Of a stretch of 64,000 nucleotides of DNA, positions 12,917 to 25,415 are shown piece by piece. This DNA comes from Hypomyces perniciosus. Lineage: Eukaryota > Ascomycota > Sordariomycetes > Hypocreales > Hypocreaceae. The DNA lies in contig SPDT01000001.1 of NCBI GenBank assembly GCA_008477525.1, forward strand, positions 744,001 through 808,000, in the 5' to 3' direction. Positions within the stretch are counted from its first letter, which is position 1. Each line of letters begins with the position of its first letter. The translations under genes were made by a program, and so were the position numbers. The notes under the pieces are model-generated. The model did not search any database and was not told the DNA's origin. It saw only the letters and a list, made by a program, of their open reading frames with translations.

Positions 12917-13852
12917 TAAAGCGGTCTGGGACCACTATGATATAAAATCTTCGCATAGCGTGTTTGGTTTACAGGACTTTTGGATTGGCGTTACCAAGGC
13001 GCAAGTTAATGCTTCTGGACGATGTACGATACCCACTGAGTGTGGCGACACAGCTCATGTAGAGGCCATAGATGGAGCCGGAGCAGACGAGGCTTGATCT
13101 CATCTCTTCTGATTCGAAAAGGATCAAATGTACATGAAATAAAGAGTGTACTCTACTTCATTCTACTATGCATTTTGTCCGTCTCTGGCGTTTGTCTCTC
13201 TCTACCAGAGACCCTCGCATCTTCGAAGTATCTGGTACATGACTACTTGGGGTTAACCTTCAACACCTGCCACTTCTCTTCTCTTCAAGGTTTCTCCCCT
13301 CGTTTTCCATTTCCATTCGATTTCCCTCATCAAATGGACCAACACGACTCTCGAGGCGATAAACGAACGCGTCGCAGTAATGGATGATTACCTCACTCGG
13401 TCGTACAGGCATTGCCTAGGTGGACGTTGCTCAAGACCCCGCGTTGTCCCGAGGTCTTCAACCAACGCCACGACAATGACAGACCGACTCCAAGCGCTGC
13501 TGACTTGTCAAAAGGAATCCAACTCGCGGCTCCATTCCAACAATCTGCATATGAACAGAATTGCCGAAGAGGGCCTTTTCTCGTGTGGGGTACATATGTA
13601 CGAGCACTCGTGCATAGATACATTACGGAGCAGTACTACTTGAGGCAAACCCCGGCTTCTGGACCCCCAGTTGGCACCTTTTTGCTGCTCCAGATGCCAC
13701 GTGCTTGCCGACGCGCCGACGTCCTTATCGAGCGAACTGACAGGCAAAAAAGCTTGGAGCTGAGGAGCGACTCTCAGTAGAGGACCGACATTACAATTAG
13801 AGGAGAGCGGGCATTAGGAACGGCAACAAAGAGAGAGAGCACAGTCCACGAT
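12917..13852. other. Intergenic, no gene seen
   Basis: About 0.9 kb between two same-strand Zn2Cys6 genes. It has pyrimidine-rich stretches (around 13190-13330) that may belong to the promoter of the downstream gene. The open frames of up to ~120 codons overlap on both strands and look accidental. Confidence 0.7.
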
Positions 13853-15775
13853 ATGTTGTCGCAGGCGGACGACGGCAAACATCGGCAATGCTGGGAGTGT
13901 CTCCGTCGTCGTCTAGATTGTGATGGCTGCTATCCCGTCTGCGATTGCTGTCGCTCTGCGGGCATTGTATGTCCTGGCTATGAGGACCGGAGACCGCTTA
14001 CGTGGGTTACTCCAGGCAATGTCAGCGTCACGCGGCTCCGAAGGGCAAGGACGGGCACGACGGAAACTGCTGTAAAAAAGAAGCAGCAACCTCAGCTGCC
14101 GTTGTCTCCACCGCCGGATACGACTCAAACACAGTCCGAGGATGGTGCTTTTGCTATGACAGCCCTTACTGGTGCTGTGGCGAAGTCTGACTCAGCCTGC
14201 ATTACTCCCGTTGACGATGACGATGAGGACGAGAACATTGCCATTAGTATTGAGGACGACACTGAGACAGTATCATCGAGCAAAATGACGGACCTCACAC
14301 TCGCTAGTCGACACCCATTGTGGAGCCGGACGGCTCTGCGACGAAACACGATATCTATACCCACTGACCTGCGGCCCCATGAATGGGATATCGTCGAGGC
14401 GATCGAATATTGTAGGCCCCAAGGCCCTCATCCTGGAGAATGGGCATTCTTTGACTAATTCCCACAACAACCAGACAACGGCCAAGTATTCCCAATCATC
14501 GACTCCCATCAGCTTTCGCCGAATGCATTCGCCAAACGTTTCGACCATGACAGGATTCGCGATCTTGTGCCTTCCAACCGACACGGATTCATCTCTATAT
14601 CCCTTGGCTACCGCATCCTAGCTCTGACCCGGATACATCGCTCAGCATTAACCCTCGCAATGCTGGCCCGGCTAGTCCTCTTTGGACAACCTTTTTCCGT
14701 CATGTCGGACTTGCCATGAATGCTCTCGGTACAGAGATTCGTGCTAACAGTCCTCGTGGGCTGGGGAACATCTTCCAGAGCATTCACCTAATAGCCAGCT
14801 CAGAGGTTCGTCCCTACTGCAACTCAATATGCTTTTCCCCCACCTGATGTTGTCTCACTCATCGATTTAGCTCTTCTTGCTCAACTCTCCCCATTGGCGA
14901 GCCCATGCCAGTGGGTTCCTATCCATTCTTAAGCAATACGGCGGCCTGTCTAAAATTCTGAAGAGCCGTGACATTCCGAAGCCTGTTATGCTAAGCTTTC
15001 TTGTGTAAGTATCGTCTCCAAGATGCTAAGCTTTGGGTTGCTCGTCGGATGTTTGTGCTAATGCTGTTTTGCGCCGAGTAGTACATGTGTTGTCGCCAAT
15101 ACTGCCAGCTCTCGGCAAAACCAAATCATTGAAGTATCTGAACTGGATGCCATGGACCTCTACAATCTTTATACCCTAACCATCTATCCGCCTTTCCTCT
15201 GCCCACCTGATCTCTTCCTCAATATCCTGCACATCAATCGCCTCCGGTTGCAATTGCCAACTACCTCGCCAATTTACACCACGACGTCGAGTCAATTAAC
15301 TCTTTGTGATATCTTGCAACATGTCGATGCTTTTTCACCACAAGACTGGATTAAGTCCTCAAACTTTCCCAACCAGCATGACTTCTTGCTCCTCTCGCGC
15401 ATTTTTTCAGCCCGCTGTGGCTTTATACGCCTTATCGACACTATCGTGCACCTCCGACTGCCATACTGAAGGGTGTTGCCAGGATCTAAAACCGATTTAC
15501 CGCGCCCAGCTCTTCCAACTTCTAAACGTGGCCATCAACTCTTCCGTGCTCATACATACCATATACTGGCCCGTGGTAATAGCTGGTTTCATGGCCGCAA
15601 CGGGACTACAGAGGAGCGCGTCCTTGTGGAGCAACATCTGAACATTGGACTTCATGACCTTTACTCGGGGTCGGGGTCTCTGAAAGCCTTGGCGATATTG
15701 AGAAGGTTTTGGGCATCTGGAAAGACAAGCTGGGATGACTGCTTCAAGGAGCCAAATGTCATTCTGTTCCCATAA
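13853..15775 (+). pseudogene. Zn2Cys6 transcription factor broken by three frameshifts
   Basis: Recognisable exons are 13853-14411, 14475-14805, 14871-15004 and 15082-15775, with good GT-AG junctions. The N-terminus has a zinc cluster (CWEC, then Cys at six-residue spacings), followed by an acidic, Ser-rich linker. The rest matches fungal_trans_2-type regulators, ending in the common ...ERFWASGKTSWDDCF-like tail (here RRFWASGKTSWDDCF). Family similarity jumps frame three times with no intron that could bridge the jumps: near 14625-14632, within the T6 run 15402-15407, and near 15594-15601. The first jump would fit loss of one copy of a 7-bp GACCCGG duplication; the second one extra T; the third one lost base. 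As written the protein would stop at 14717-14719, soon after the first shift. Either a young pseudogene or local sequence error; see findings for why I favour decay. Confidence 0.8.
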
Positions 15776-17864
15776 CGTATCTGATGAACAGCATCACGAT
15801 GACTATTTTCACCTGATCCTTCCAACAATATCAGAATGGCTAGGCCTGGATCATTAACGCAGAACAGTATTCTGGAGAACTCACCGCGAGCTGTTCATCC
15901 CCAAATCTCGCTCGCTTGCTAGTTCGACTACGTGTCATGCTGTTGTCACACCAAGAGGCAGCCAACATACCGGAAGGCTGTGTATTGTATTACCCACCTA
16001 TGGTATCTATTCATAATTATGCAAGCGAAAGTCAGAACGACCTATGGTGGGCTACCTTGGCTCTGCTAACGCCGACGAAGTAAATGGCACTTGAAACCAT
16101 GAGGAATCAATCGCGTCCCTTTGATCCCACGCCCAGCTGCCACGTTCCTGCGAACTTCCGCGAGAGAAGTACACTTGCAATACCCCAGTGATTCGAACCA
16201 TTCGAAAGCGGAGAGCTTGGCGACTCGGGGAACGAGAGCTGAAAGGGAATTACTTCGTCACAATCTGCTGTGTAACCCGAACGAGGCAAAGGCGGGGTTT
16301 CTGCCACCTGTGTGAGGCTATATGAACTTTTTGACTTGGTGCGGGTTTGACTCTCGAGTCGTATCTGGCTGTTGTATGAGCCGGGATCTTGAGAAATCGG
16401 TTCAACAATCTGTTCAATGTGATTGTCTATACGGAGTATGGGCCTGCTTGAAAGGAGCATCGGAATCAGCATTGGGAAATGCCATGGAAGAAGATTGGAT
16501 GACTCAGCCAATTGGCGCCCGAATACGAGAGTAATACAGCTAATAGTACTTCGTACTAGTAGTAGTAATACTGTACGAGTGTGTCAATATCTGTGAGGCA
16601 TGGGCATTGTACCTAATAAAACCAGCAACTCATAGTATGGAATAACTGCTCATGCATACGGAGTCCTGTACCAGTACACCTATAACGCCAAAAGCCGGAT
16701 GAAAGTGAATGACGCAGATCCGATCAGCCGCTGTCAAACAGGACGGAGAAAACCTTACAGATCTGCCAGATGGATTTAGACTATTACTCCGGAAAACTAC
16801 ATACGAAAGAGTGGTCTCTTTGGTTGGATGGATCTGTGTACATTTGAAGATCCTGAACAAAAATGGCATAAGCCGACTCATCATCATATCCATCGCCACT
16901 CGCGTTTTATCCCCAAACGGGAGTGTCGGAGTTTATTTCTCCACCTCAGGCGTTTAGTCCGCCGCGCGTCAGGCTATTGATGATGACCCGACAGCCTTGG
17001 CTATGTATGTCTTTAGGCTCAGCCTATTCTCTTCGTTGTCCCCATTTATGCTACAGACACTTGGGGGTGTTTTGGGTGCTTCGGGTGCTTCGGGCTCTTT
17101 TTGTGACTTACTTGTGCAAATAATATGAACAGCATTGTTGTTGGTGTTATTGTCAAATTTTATGATCCCTGGAAATCCTTTCGTTGGTGATTTCCTTGTC
17201 ATGCTTGGCTGCCCCCTTAAGTGGTTTCTTGGCTCAGCAATGGCTTGCTCGCGGCAATTGACCGATCGAGACGAATAGTTTGGTTTGGTCATCTTTTCCT
17301 ATCTTTGACTGTGCCGACTCTGTCAAGATACTAGTCGAATAGCCTCGTCATCCTGCCGATGCTGCGGATCTGCAGAGCATCGCATCACGTCGCATCTCCG
17401 TGGCCATCGGGTTTTGGATCCTTTCCTTTTGTATTTACGCCCGAATACTCCCCCCCCGCATTCATTGTCAGTTTCTTTTTTCTTTCCGTGTGGCAGTGCC
17501 TCCATCTTCATTCCATATACATACATATATTGCAACGGCCGTTTCCATTTTGCAGTCGTGGCGTTGATGCGAATGTTCTGGTGACGAATCCTCTGCACTT
17601 GGATCCCGAACTAGTGTCCGTGGCTCAGCAATTTACAGCCTATCTGCCGTCTGAACCGTTCTTATACCATCTACTATTCTTTACTATTATATACTACCGT
17701 CAATCATAAATACCATCTCCCCCGGGGCAGACATAGCAAGGCTGGATGACTTGGTATCGTTTGTGAGGACTGTTGGTATTGTTCGACTTCAACAGTGTCT
17801 CGGCTGTGTAACCGGCACCTTTTTGGAAACTTGATATCATTGGAACACAGATCTTTTTGGAAGC
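15776..17864. other. Intergenic, no gene seen
   Basis: About 2.1 kb. A 134-codon minus-strand frame at 16107-16511 has no recognisable domain and atypical composition, so I do not call it. The stretch 17350-17700 is pyrimidine-rich and could hold the promoter of the protease gene. GTAC-type words occur at 16427 and 16540-16580. Confidence 0.65.
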
Positions 17865-19354
17865 ATGAGATTCACGGACGCTGTTCTGTTCACTTTCGCC
17901 GCTACGTTCTCAAGCGGGGGGGCTCTATCATTGCAACGACGGCAAGACGATTCGCCTCGCGTGGTCCACCTCAATCTCCAACGGAACCAGATACCAGATC
18001 CTGTCCAGTATGACAAGAACAGGTTACGGAGACAGAGTGGTACCATTACTTCCACACTGGACAATATGGTTTGTCTCCTTTCTCACTCTCCTCCCCTCGT
18101 CGTTCTCGTACTCACGACCTTGTCTAAAAGGGCACACTCTATTTCCTCAACGCATCTATAGGAACTCCTCCCCAGAATGTTCGGCTCCACTTGGATACCG
18201 GCAGCAGTGACCTCTGGGTCAACACGCCGTCATCAACACTATGCGATACGCGGGCTAATTCGTGTGTTCGGTCGGGTTTGTACACAGCAAACTCGTCCTC
18301 GACATACAATTACCTTGGCAGCTACTTCAACATTTCTTACCTTGACGGCTCGGGTGCGTCTGGGGATTATGTGACGGACAGGATAAACGTATCGGGGAAC
18401 AACATCCCCGACTTCCAGTTCGGCATTGGGTATGTCAGTACGTCCACGCAGAACATCCTCGGCATTGGGTATCCCGCGAATGAAGTGCAGGTGACTCGAT
18501 CCCGCAGGAATGCGTATAACAACCTGCCGGCAAGCATGGTGGCGCAGGGATTGATTGCTTCCAATGTGTACAGCCTTTGGCTTAATGACCTGGAGTCCGA
18601 CACAGGCAGCATCCTCTTTGGCGGCGTCGATCAATCCAAGTATCATGGCGACCTTGTTACACTGCCGATCCAGAGATCCAGACCTACCTTTTCCGAATTC
18701 TTCGTCACCATGACTGGGCTTAGTATAGGCTCTACGAGTGTGGCGGAGGGTCAGGCCCTCGGCGTACTGCTCGACTCCGGAGCGTCGCTTACGTACCTCC
18801 CTGATGACCTCGCCAACTCGATATACAACGTGGTCAACGCCAGCTATCAAGAGGCCCGAGGCGTGGCTTTGGTGCCCTGCAGCCTAGGCAGTCAAAACAC
18901 CGACATGACGTTCCGCTTTAGCTCACCCGCATCCATTGCCGTTCCCATGAGCGAGCTCGTTCTAGGTATGACAGACTCAGCAGGCCAAGAAATCAGGTTC
19001 CCCGACGGCGTACAGGCGTGTCTGTTTGGCATTGTCCCAGCGGGGAATTCGTCGAGTGTGCTAGGAGATACGTTCCTACGGAGCGCGTATGTGGTGTATG
19101 ATCTAGAAAACAACGAGATTTCACTGGCGCAGAGCAATCTCAACGCAACGAGCTCTAATGTGGTGGGGATCCAGAGCGGTACGAGAACATTGCCGTTCGC
19201 GGTGGCGGCGTCCAATCCCGTGCTTGCTCAGTCGGGTCTTCCTGGGAATGGCAGAGCGATACAGAATGGCAGCCCTGCTTTGCGTGCGAGTGCTCCTGGG
19301 ATGCTCGTGGGAGTGATCACGGTGATGACCGTGCTTGCTAGCTATCTCGTATAG
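17865..19354 (+). CDS. Yapsin-like GPI-anchored aspartic protease
   Basis: Two exons, 17865-18068 and 18131-19354, give 475 aa; the 62-nt intron is GT-AG. A hydrophobic signal peptide (residues ~1-21) is followed by a propeptide with dibasic sites (RR near 25 and RLRRQ near 56) suited to a kexin-type processing enzyme. The pepsin fold carries both catalytic aspartates: D90 in DTGSSDLW and D283 in LLDSGASLTYLP. The ILGIGYPANEVQV and SLWLNDLESDTGSILFGGVD segments are typical of fungal yapsins such as those called OpsB/CtsD. The C-terminus has a Ser/Ala-rich spacer then a hydrophobic tail (PGMLVGVITVMTVLASYLV), consistent with a GPI-anchor signal, so the enzyme should sit at the plasma membrane or cell wall and process secreted proteins at basic residues. 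There is no truncation. I leave the symbol blank because several paralogues exist per genome. Confidence 0.95.
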
Positions 19355-19983
19355 CTGCAGTGAGGTGTCTCAGTTGTGACAAATTGGTGTTATTTTCAGC
19401 CTCAAGATCCCTTCTGTATACTCCATGTATACGAGTATGGCATATTATTGGGGATTTTTATGCATTTCATCGACATTGCAGCGGCGTTGGTATTATTCAT
19501 GGGGTTCGGTTTGGAGCTGGAGATATATCTTCCATCCGTTTGTTGGACTAGCATGGGAGGCGTTTTACATTCAACGGGTCAAGGAAGATACACAGAATGA
19601 TTCAATCGCTTAAATGGAGGGCAAATTCAGGATAAGGGAGTTGGAGGAGTTTGTTACAATCTCGTTTCTGAAAGCATTCTGGTGGCAGTGTTCTCCTCGC
19701 CGAATCGGCGCCGAAACGCCCCGCTCCGATATGTCCGTCTTAACTTGACGGTATAGATCGAGTTGATGGCTCCCAAAATGCAGTTATAATTTCGGATTTT
19801 AGACAAGTCCTCCGTGTATTAGTTGGTTCGCTTTGTATACGGAGCAGTTGTGGTGAAATTCGAAGACTTGTGGTATAAATGAGCAGCCCTTGCTGCATCA
19901 CAGCCCATCATCCCAGATCGTTACACTGTCACTCTTACCATTCTATAATAAAGTTAACACAACCAATAGGTAATCTATATTTA
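19355..19983. other. Intergenic, no gene seen
   Basis: About 0.6 kb holding the 3' end of the protease gene and the promoter of the PEBP-like gene. No ORF or RNA gene is recognisable. Confidence 0.7.
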
Positions 19984-20731
19984 ATGTTGTCTTTCGTCGA
20001 AGTAGGCATCAGCTGGCTCTTTGCCAATGCCAAACGCCGCGACGCCAAAGCCTTCACCACCGGACCGGCCTTCCAGTCGTGCCGCCAGCCCACCATACGT
20101 ATTACCTCCCCGGACTGCGGCCCGGACGGCGCAAGTCTTTGCCCGGCGTATATACACGGCGGAGGTGAGGATGGCCGTGCAGAGTTCCAGAGTTTGCAGT
20201 GGAGTTCGTGGATGGTGTCAAGAGTGGTTGCTCATATCGGAGGACCCGATGCGCCGCTCCGACGCGATATGCCATGGGTAAGTTTGATGGGTTTGACGTT
20301 GTGAAGGAATTGAAGAAACGAGAACTAGGAACTGAAACGTGGGGGTAGAATTTTTCTCGGACTTTCTAAAGACAGGTTGAGCGTTGAGAATAGCGACTTT
20401 CAGCCGGGGGATGAGGGGGGACAGTCCACACGCCTCAAGGGAGGGTTTCATTATGGCGTGAATCGTCGTGGGAGTATCTACATCCCACCTCGGCCGCTCC
20501 TTAATCATGGAATTCATCGCTGTAAGTCTCTCCCTATGTCAACAGCTTCATACGGATGGAACTAAATAGACCACTCGGCTAGACTTTTTCGACATCATTG
20601 CTCTAAGTGAGCCCCTGGATCCCCAATTCGTAGCCTCAAAACCCAATCGGGACCAGGTTGCACAAGCCGTCACTGGAAAGGTATTGTCTTGGGGAAGGTG
20701 GACAGGTCAATGTGAGCGGAGGTGGCAGTGA
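19984..20731 (+). pseudogene. PEBP-like (phosphatidylethanolamine-binding) gene, decayed
   Basis: The first exon from the ATG at 19984 reads ISWLFANAKRRDAKAFTTGP and then TIRITSPDCGPDGASL, the standard start of fungal PEBP-family proteins. Between about 20208 and 20275 the family core (LLISEDP, DAPL, then a CHG ligand-site motif) is spread over all three frames, needing at least four single-base changes, so the gene cannot make a normal product. Downstream exons (about 20376-20521 and 20583-20731) read LKGGFHYGVNRRGSIYIPP, NHGIHRYFFDIIALSEPLDP and end at TGA 20729-20731; the intron 20522-20582 is clean GT-AG. The intron I place at 20280-20375 leaves out a short conserved stretch, so the break there is uncertain. 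Intact relatives are small soluble ligand-binding proteins of unclear role. The gene is tail-to-tail with the prolyl hydroxylase, 61 bp apart. Confidence 0.8.
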
Positions 20732-20792
20732 GGTAGTTTGACCTGAGATGCCTATTTTGAACTTTCGAATTCCGTCTTTAGACCAGATATCA

Positions 20793-21749
20793 CTAAATGC
20801 GTCCAAAGCTCCAAATGTTCAACCCAACCTTGACGCCCTTCTTGACCGGCAGCCCAGCATGCCACGTCTCATCGTACCCTTTCCCATCTGGCGCGAAGTT
20901 CTCCCAATACACCGCATTCCCTGGGATCACTTTAAACGTCGTCCCCATCTGTCGCTCAGATTCGTCTGCGATCTCCCCCGGGTGAGCATCACCACCATGG
21001 CTACCTCCACATTCCACCAATTCGCACCATCGGGCTGTTCCCTGTTCTGCCCTCGTTTCGAGTAGCGGAAACTCCGTCCCTCCGCCCTCTAGGTCCTCCG
21101 TAGCATCTACCCACACCATGAAGCTACTCACGCGGCCCCAACCCCTGGTGTTACCACTCCAGTCGAAGTGATGGTTATAATGCCCGCCAGCGATGTACCT
21201 CTGCGTACGCAGCCGCTCAACCCATACGTCGCGCCGCCATCCTTGGAAAGCTCGCGCGCGGGCCTCTATACATCGCACTGTTTCGGTCCGAGGAATCAGA
21301 GCCACGGCTGAGTCTCTTACCGCAGTATCGCGGTGTGTGGAACTGGAGTCATGTGTAATGGTTGATGGTTCAAAGATGGGCTCACTGTCACAAACTCTAT
21401 GAGTATCATTCCTGTGTAGCCTTGAAATTTTCACAGCGATATATCATGAATTGAGACCAATGTCCCCCGCGGCATACCTTATGTCAAGTAAATGCCTCCT
21501 CTCATCCTCACTCAAAAATCCCTCCAGGTACACAACCAGCGGCTCACGACTCAAAATGCGCACGCCGTAAGAATCAGACGGACACGCCGGCGCCGTATCG
21601 TTCGGATTGTCCAATGCGAGTAATGACTCGTTAAGTTGCGGGTGCGGTGACAGCTTTGAGCTGCGATTCTGCTGTGGGAAGAAAATTTCGCTGATGGGGT
21701 TCGCTAGGAATAGCAATACGGCGAGGATTCCGACGATGTATGAGAGCAT
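20793..21749 (-). CDS. Prolyl 4-hydroxylase-like 2-oxoglutarate/Fe(II) dioxygenase
   Basis: Two exons on the minus strand, 21749-21478 and 21384-20793, give 287 aa; the 93-nt intron is GT-AG and the junction reads LLDISEPIF in phase. Residues ~3-24 form a single hydrophobic segment, most likely an ER signal anchor. The C-terminal half is a P4Hc domain: the iron ligands are H163 and D165 in HYNHHFDW and H266 in TWHAGLPV, with a basic residue shortly after (KVGLNIW) to hold 2-oxoglutarate. The expected reaction is prolyl (or related) hydroxylation with O2 and 2-oxoglutarate, yielding succinate and CO2. The region CGGSHGGDAHPGEIADE between the ligands is a loop often variable in this family. Nothing is missing. 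The substrate is unknown. Confidence 0.93.
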
Positions 21750-24700
21750 GCCTCTTATCCTTCGTCTTTTTCCCTGCGAAAAGCGAGTGACTGAGAAATT
21801 GCGTGGTGTGAGCGTGAGAGTGAGAGTGAGAGGCCGGTTGAGCTCAGCATGATGATGATGATGTGTCTGAGACGATGAGTTATGATGCTCAAAATCACCA
21901 CGTGACTACCTAACCTGGAGTTTCAAGGACAACCACAACTTCCAACAAAACATGGAAACCTGGTAAACAAATAGTAATACATTACTGCTCTGTGAATGAA
22001 GGTTAACTCAATTAATTCACATGATGATTTTATTCATGTATATAATAGTGTAGCCCCAAGATATCAATGGATGCGTAGACTAGATGGCAATTGGAGTAGC
22101 AATAATATTAGTAGCACCACTATTATAATATGAGGCCAATAAGTCGGGCTTCCTGAGTCAAGAATTGAACTAGTATTTGCCCTAAGCACACCTAAAAAAT
22201 AGTTGGTCGCCGGCAATCGGTGTAGATTGTTCTAAGCTGTGGAGGGGCGGAACATGATCGTACTCGTAGAAGAAGCGTGGCAAATCGATGAGCCAGTCAA
22301 GCGTATATCGGCGATTCGTGTGGATACGGTGCATCTAGAAGGACTCGATGAATGACATCAGAAAGCCAGTCTTGACGAAACCGAAAGGTTGGGCATCAAA
22401 GGCCCCGCCCAAAGCTCTAGGCCAGCAGACATTTGTTGCTCTCTGCCGTGTGGATCTCGTATTTGCATGTTCTGATGCTATTCGGGCCACTATCATGCAG
22501 ATTGCGCCCGCAAGCATGCAAGACGAGTAATGGGCCGCAGTCAGAAAAAGCTTGTGCAAAGATTCGGCAGAGAGCAGAGACAACGAACCAGAAACAACAA
22601 GGGCAGGGCTATACACCTTGTCAGGTAAACCCTTACCCATCTCCACATTTCTAATTCACCGAGATTGAGATTATGGTTACTACGCCCGTAAGACTGCAAG
22701 CACTTTATTGCAGCCCTATAAAAGGAAAGTTCTAAGAGAGAACAGAGGCAACCAACCGCTCCAAAAGCCACAAACACTGTGCATCCTATTGCATGAGCCC
22801 TTGGTCAACTCCACAGCAGCTCACCGACAATTTCATAATCTTTATTTGGAATACCCAATGGTAGCAAGTTTGCCAAGAGAGCCCGGGTCTACCCTATACG
22901 CGATCGCGGCTTACACGAGAAACATGAAAAGAGCTATGCTTTTAACTTCTTGTGGTAGGTCAATGAATACGATCGCACGTACTCCGTATGTCAAGCTATT
23001 TTTTTATTGGACACAAATGTCTCGCTCAGACATCACTGGCGTGGTATGTCAGATATACTACGGACTAGTCATTGATGTGCATAAGGCCAGCCCGTGGATA
23101 TCGCGGCTAAGCGCCGTTCACTGACAGCGCAACGTGATCTACTATTAATATTCCAGCTCTCGTATCGGCTACGGATGGTGGAAGATTACTCGTACTAGTA
23201 GGTATCTTACCGCTCACCTATGCAGATAAGCACCAGCCTTTGTGACCGATCTTGAGCTCTTGACCTTGGGCCTGAAGATCAGGGTTGGGTACCGGCTTCA
23301 AGGCCCGAATTTTAGCTCCCGAGCCCCCAGTCGAGGGGAAAATGTAACATACGAGTAGGCAAGCCTTGATTCAGGCACACGCAACTCGTAATCAGCTATA
23401 CCATAGCATGTATACGTCATGTTTGCCGGCCTACCTAAACAGTTATGAAATGCCGCGCTTTGCGGGAAATATAATTCGCTCGTTTTTTGTTCTCAACGGG
23501 GGTTTACTCATACTGAGCCGTTAGTATGTATGGTCTTCCCGTGTCTGATGGAGCATTCCGTGGCACACTAATACTATCCTATAGAGGTTCTCAACAACTT
23601 GCGGGCCGCTTTAGGCTGACAGACGGACCAGAGACGGATCAGCAGAGGTCCGTGCAAAAGCACATATCCAAATTTGGCAATTGTAGTGACGGGGCGTTTC
23701 TCTTCCACCAATCCATTATTTCCCCTCTGGGATGGTACGGCTTAGCCTGTGACTGAGTGCAAATGCGTGAGGTTTCCACTGCCATGTGCTCCACCCAATC
23801 CTAGACCCAAGACACAATAGTAAGGTAGTTGAGTGAGTTGAGAATTTTGACTCTTGCATGCAAGTGGACCTGATGACCTATGAGGTGTAAGCGTGCTTAC
23901 TCGTCCCCATAGGGCGAGCTCGTGTTGTTCAGAGCGGTGGCGGGCAAAGCGGCTACGATAAATTCACAATGGTCCCCCCAGCTTCAAGTTTTGAAAGTTG
24001 AAAGTTGTACGAAGCAGTACGTGTACGCATCAATATAAGAGCCTCATTACGCCCACGTGCGGTAGGATCTGGTTTTTTTATTAGCGTAGGATGGTATCCC
24101 TACAGATGCAGGTGGAATAACTAGCCCAGCACTCTAATAGTAGCATTGTGCCTTACATACGGTTACCGAGAAGGGCAGGAGATAGATTCTAGCTAAGACA
24201 GCTTAAAATGGCATTCCCATAGAGGGAAGGTTGAATTCCAGAACAGGACACTCAGTCAACCACCCGCCTGCAAAAAGGACTAGCATGATTCCATCGTCTA
24301 GCCGCCGGGTCCGTGGACTAAGTCAATGAACAAACTCCTATGCTTCAATGAGTTTAGGAAACTGTAGTCAGGAACTAATTCTCAGGATCCTTCGGACCTG
24401 CTCCTTCATGCCAAGACTCAAGAGAGAAACTCGTCACGGAGTGACGGATTTCGTCAGAGAGATCTCGTCAGACAGACCTCGCCAGAAGGCCTCCGGTATC
24501 GCGACTGAAGGTGATTGCCATGGTCCCTTGGTTGACAGGGGACTCAAGAAAAGGTATAAGTATGACTCTCATCTCCGCCATGATCTGAGACAGAACAGCA
24601 GCAAAAGCAACAACAACAACAACAACAACAACCACTACACTCTCAAGCTACACACTTCCTTAGAAGTCCACCTTCAAACACACCTCCTCAAACACAACTA

Positions 24701-24754
24701 CCTTCCATCCTCGAAGAACTTCTTCCTTCATACACAATTCTTCCTTCATACACA
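21750..24754. other. 3 kb intergenic region, no gene seen
   Basis: No frame matches a family I know. 21950-22200 is AT-rich. 23900-24340 is mixed sequence. Near the right end lies a CAA trinucleotide run (24608-24632) in the probable 5' leader of the secreted-protein gene. A plus-strand frame at 24348-24983 overlaps that leader and the gene itself and is a shadow. Confidence 0.65.
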
Positions 24755-24756
24755 AT
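24721..24756 (+). repeat. 18-bp tandem duplication abutting a start codon
   Basis: TCTTCCTTCATACACAAT is present twice in a row (24721-24738 and 24739-24756). The last two bases of the second copy form the ATG at 24755-24757 of the secreted-protein gene; the equivalent position in the first copy is ATT. It therefore sits in the leader immediately upstream of translation. Confidence 0.9.
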
Positions 24757-25415
24757 GTTCTCCCTCAGCTCTCTCAGCCTCCTCCTCGCCGCCACGGCTT
24801 CCACTGTCTCGGCTGCCATCCTGCCACGTGGTGGCACTGTCAGCGTCACTCCCCACGAGCATTTCTCCTCTTCTGTCGGTGTTGTCGGCTGCTACATCAA
24901 CACCAACCGCGTGGCCTACTGGCCCGGGGCTGTTGACTGCAACAACATTTGCGTCAAGCTCTCCTACGGTGGTCGCAGCTTGACTGTCTTGAAGATCGAC
25001 TCCTCAGGTGGTGCCCACGACATCTCCTACGATGCCTGGAACTACCTCATCTCTGGCAAGTCCGCCACCGAGAGCCCTCGCACCGGCGGTGGCTTCAACA
25101 TGCAGTGGGAATATGTCGACAACAGCCAGTGTGCTCAGCATCTTAACACTGGCAAGCTGCCTCTCACTGCCATCCAACAGTGTCAACTTCGTCGCCAACT
25201 GCTTGAACCAGAAGAACAGCTGGGTTGCCCGCAACTATCAGTTCTACAACTTCCTCGACTCGCTGTGCCACTTTGGCTGGGATGAGACTTGCACCCTCAA
25301 CCTTCAGACTAGCAACCAGCCTACGTGCCCCCACAGGCTCGGTGATGCCCACCAACCTACCGGCAAGGTCGTCAGGAACATCCAGTACGGAACTGGCAAG
25401 GTCTACGTTGCTTAA
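24755..25415 (+). pseudogene. Secreted protein gene with one frameshift
   Basis: The frame from ATG 24755 starts with a clear signal peptide (FSLSSLSLLLAATASTVSAA) and continues through a Cys-containing domain (VGCYINTNRVAYWPGAVDC, VKLSYGGRSLTVLKIDSSGG, AHDISYDAWNYL). Family-like similarity then moves to another frame at about 25172-25175, where ATCC appears to carry one extra base. The second frame continues NSVNFVANCLNQKNSW to a stop at 25413-25415. Together the pieces would give a ~220-residue secreted protein resembling uncharacterised ascomycete extracellular proteins that share a barwin-like look, though I cannot prove that fold. As written, translation of the first frame continues 37 more codons out of phase and ends at 25285. 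No intron can explain the jump. A single base change means a sequencing error is a real alternative here. Confidence 0.7.

Noticed and set aside
16186..16200. tRNA B-box-like GGTTCGAATCA on the minus strand
   Set aside because: No A box at the right distance and no acceptor or anticodon stem could be formed. A similar word at 49619 lies inside a coding exon.
16107..16511. 134-codon minus-strand frame as a gene
   Set aside because: No domain signal, no plausible promoter or splice pattern, and located in otherwise non-coding DNA.
24348..24983. 211-codon frame overlapping the secreted-protein gene
   Set aside because: It reads through the CAA-repeat leader and then out of frame through the signal peptide region; clearly a shadow.
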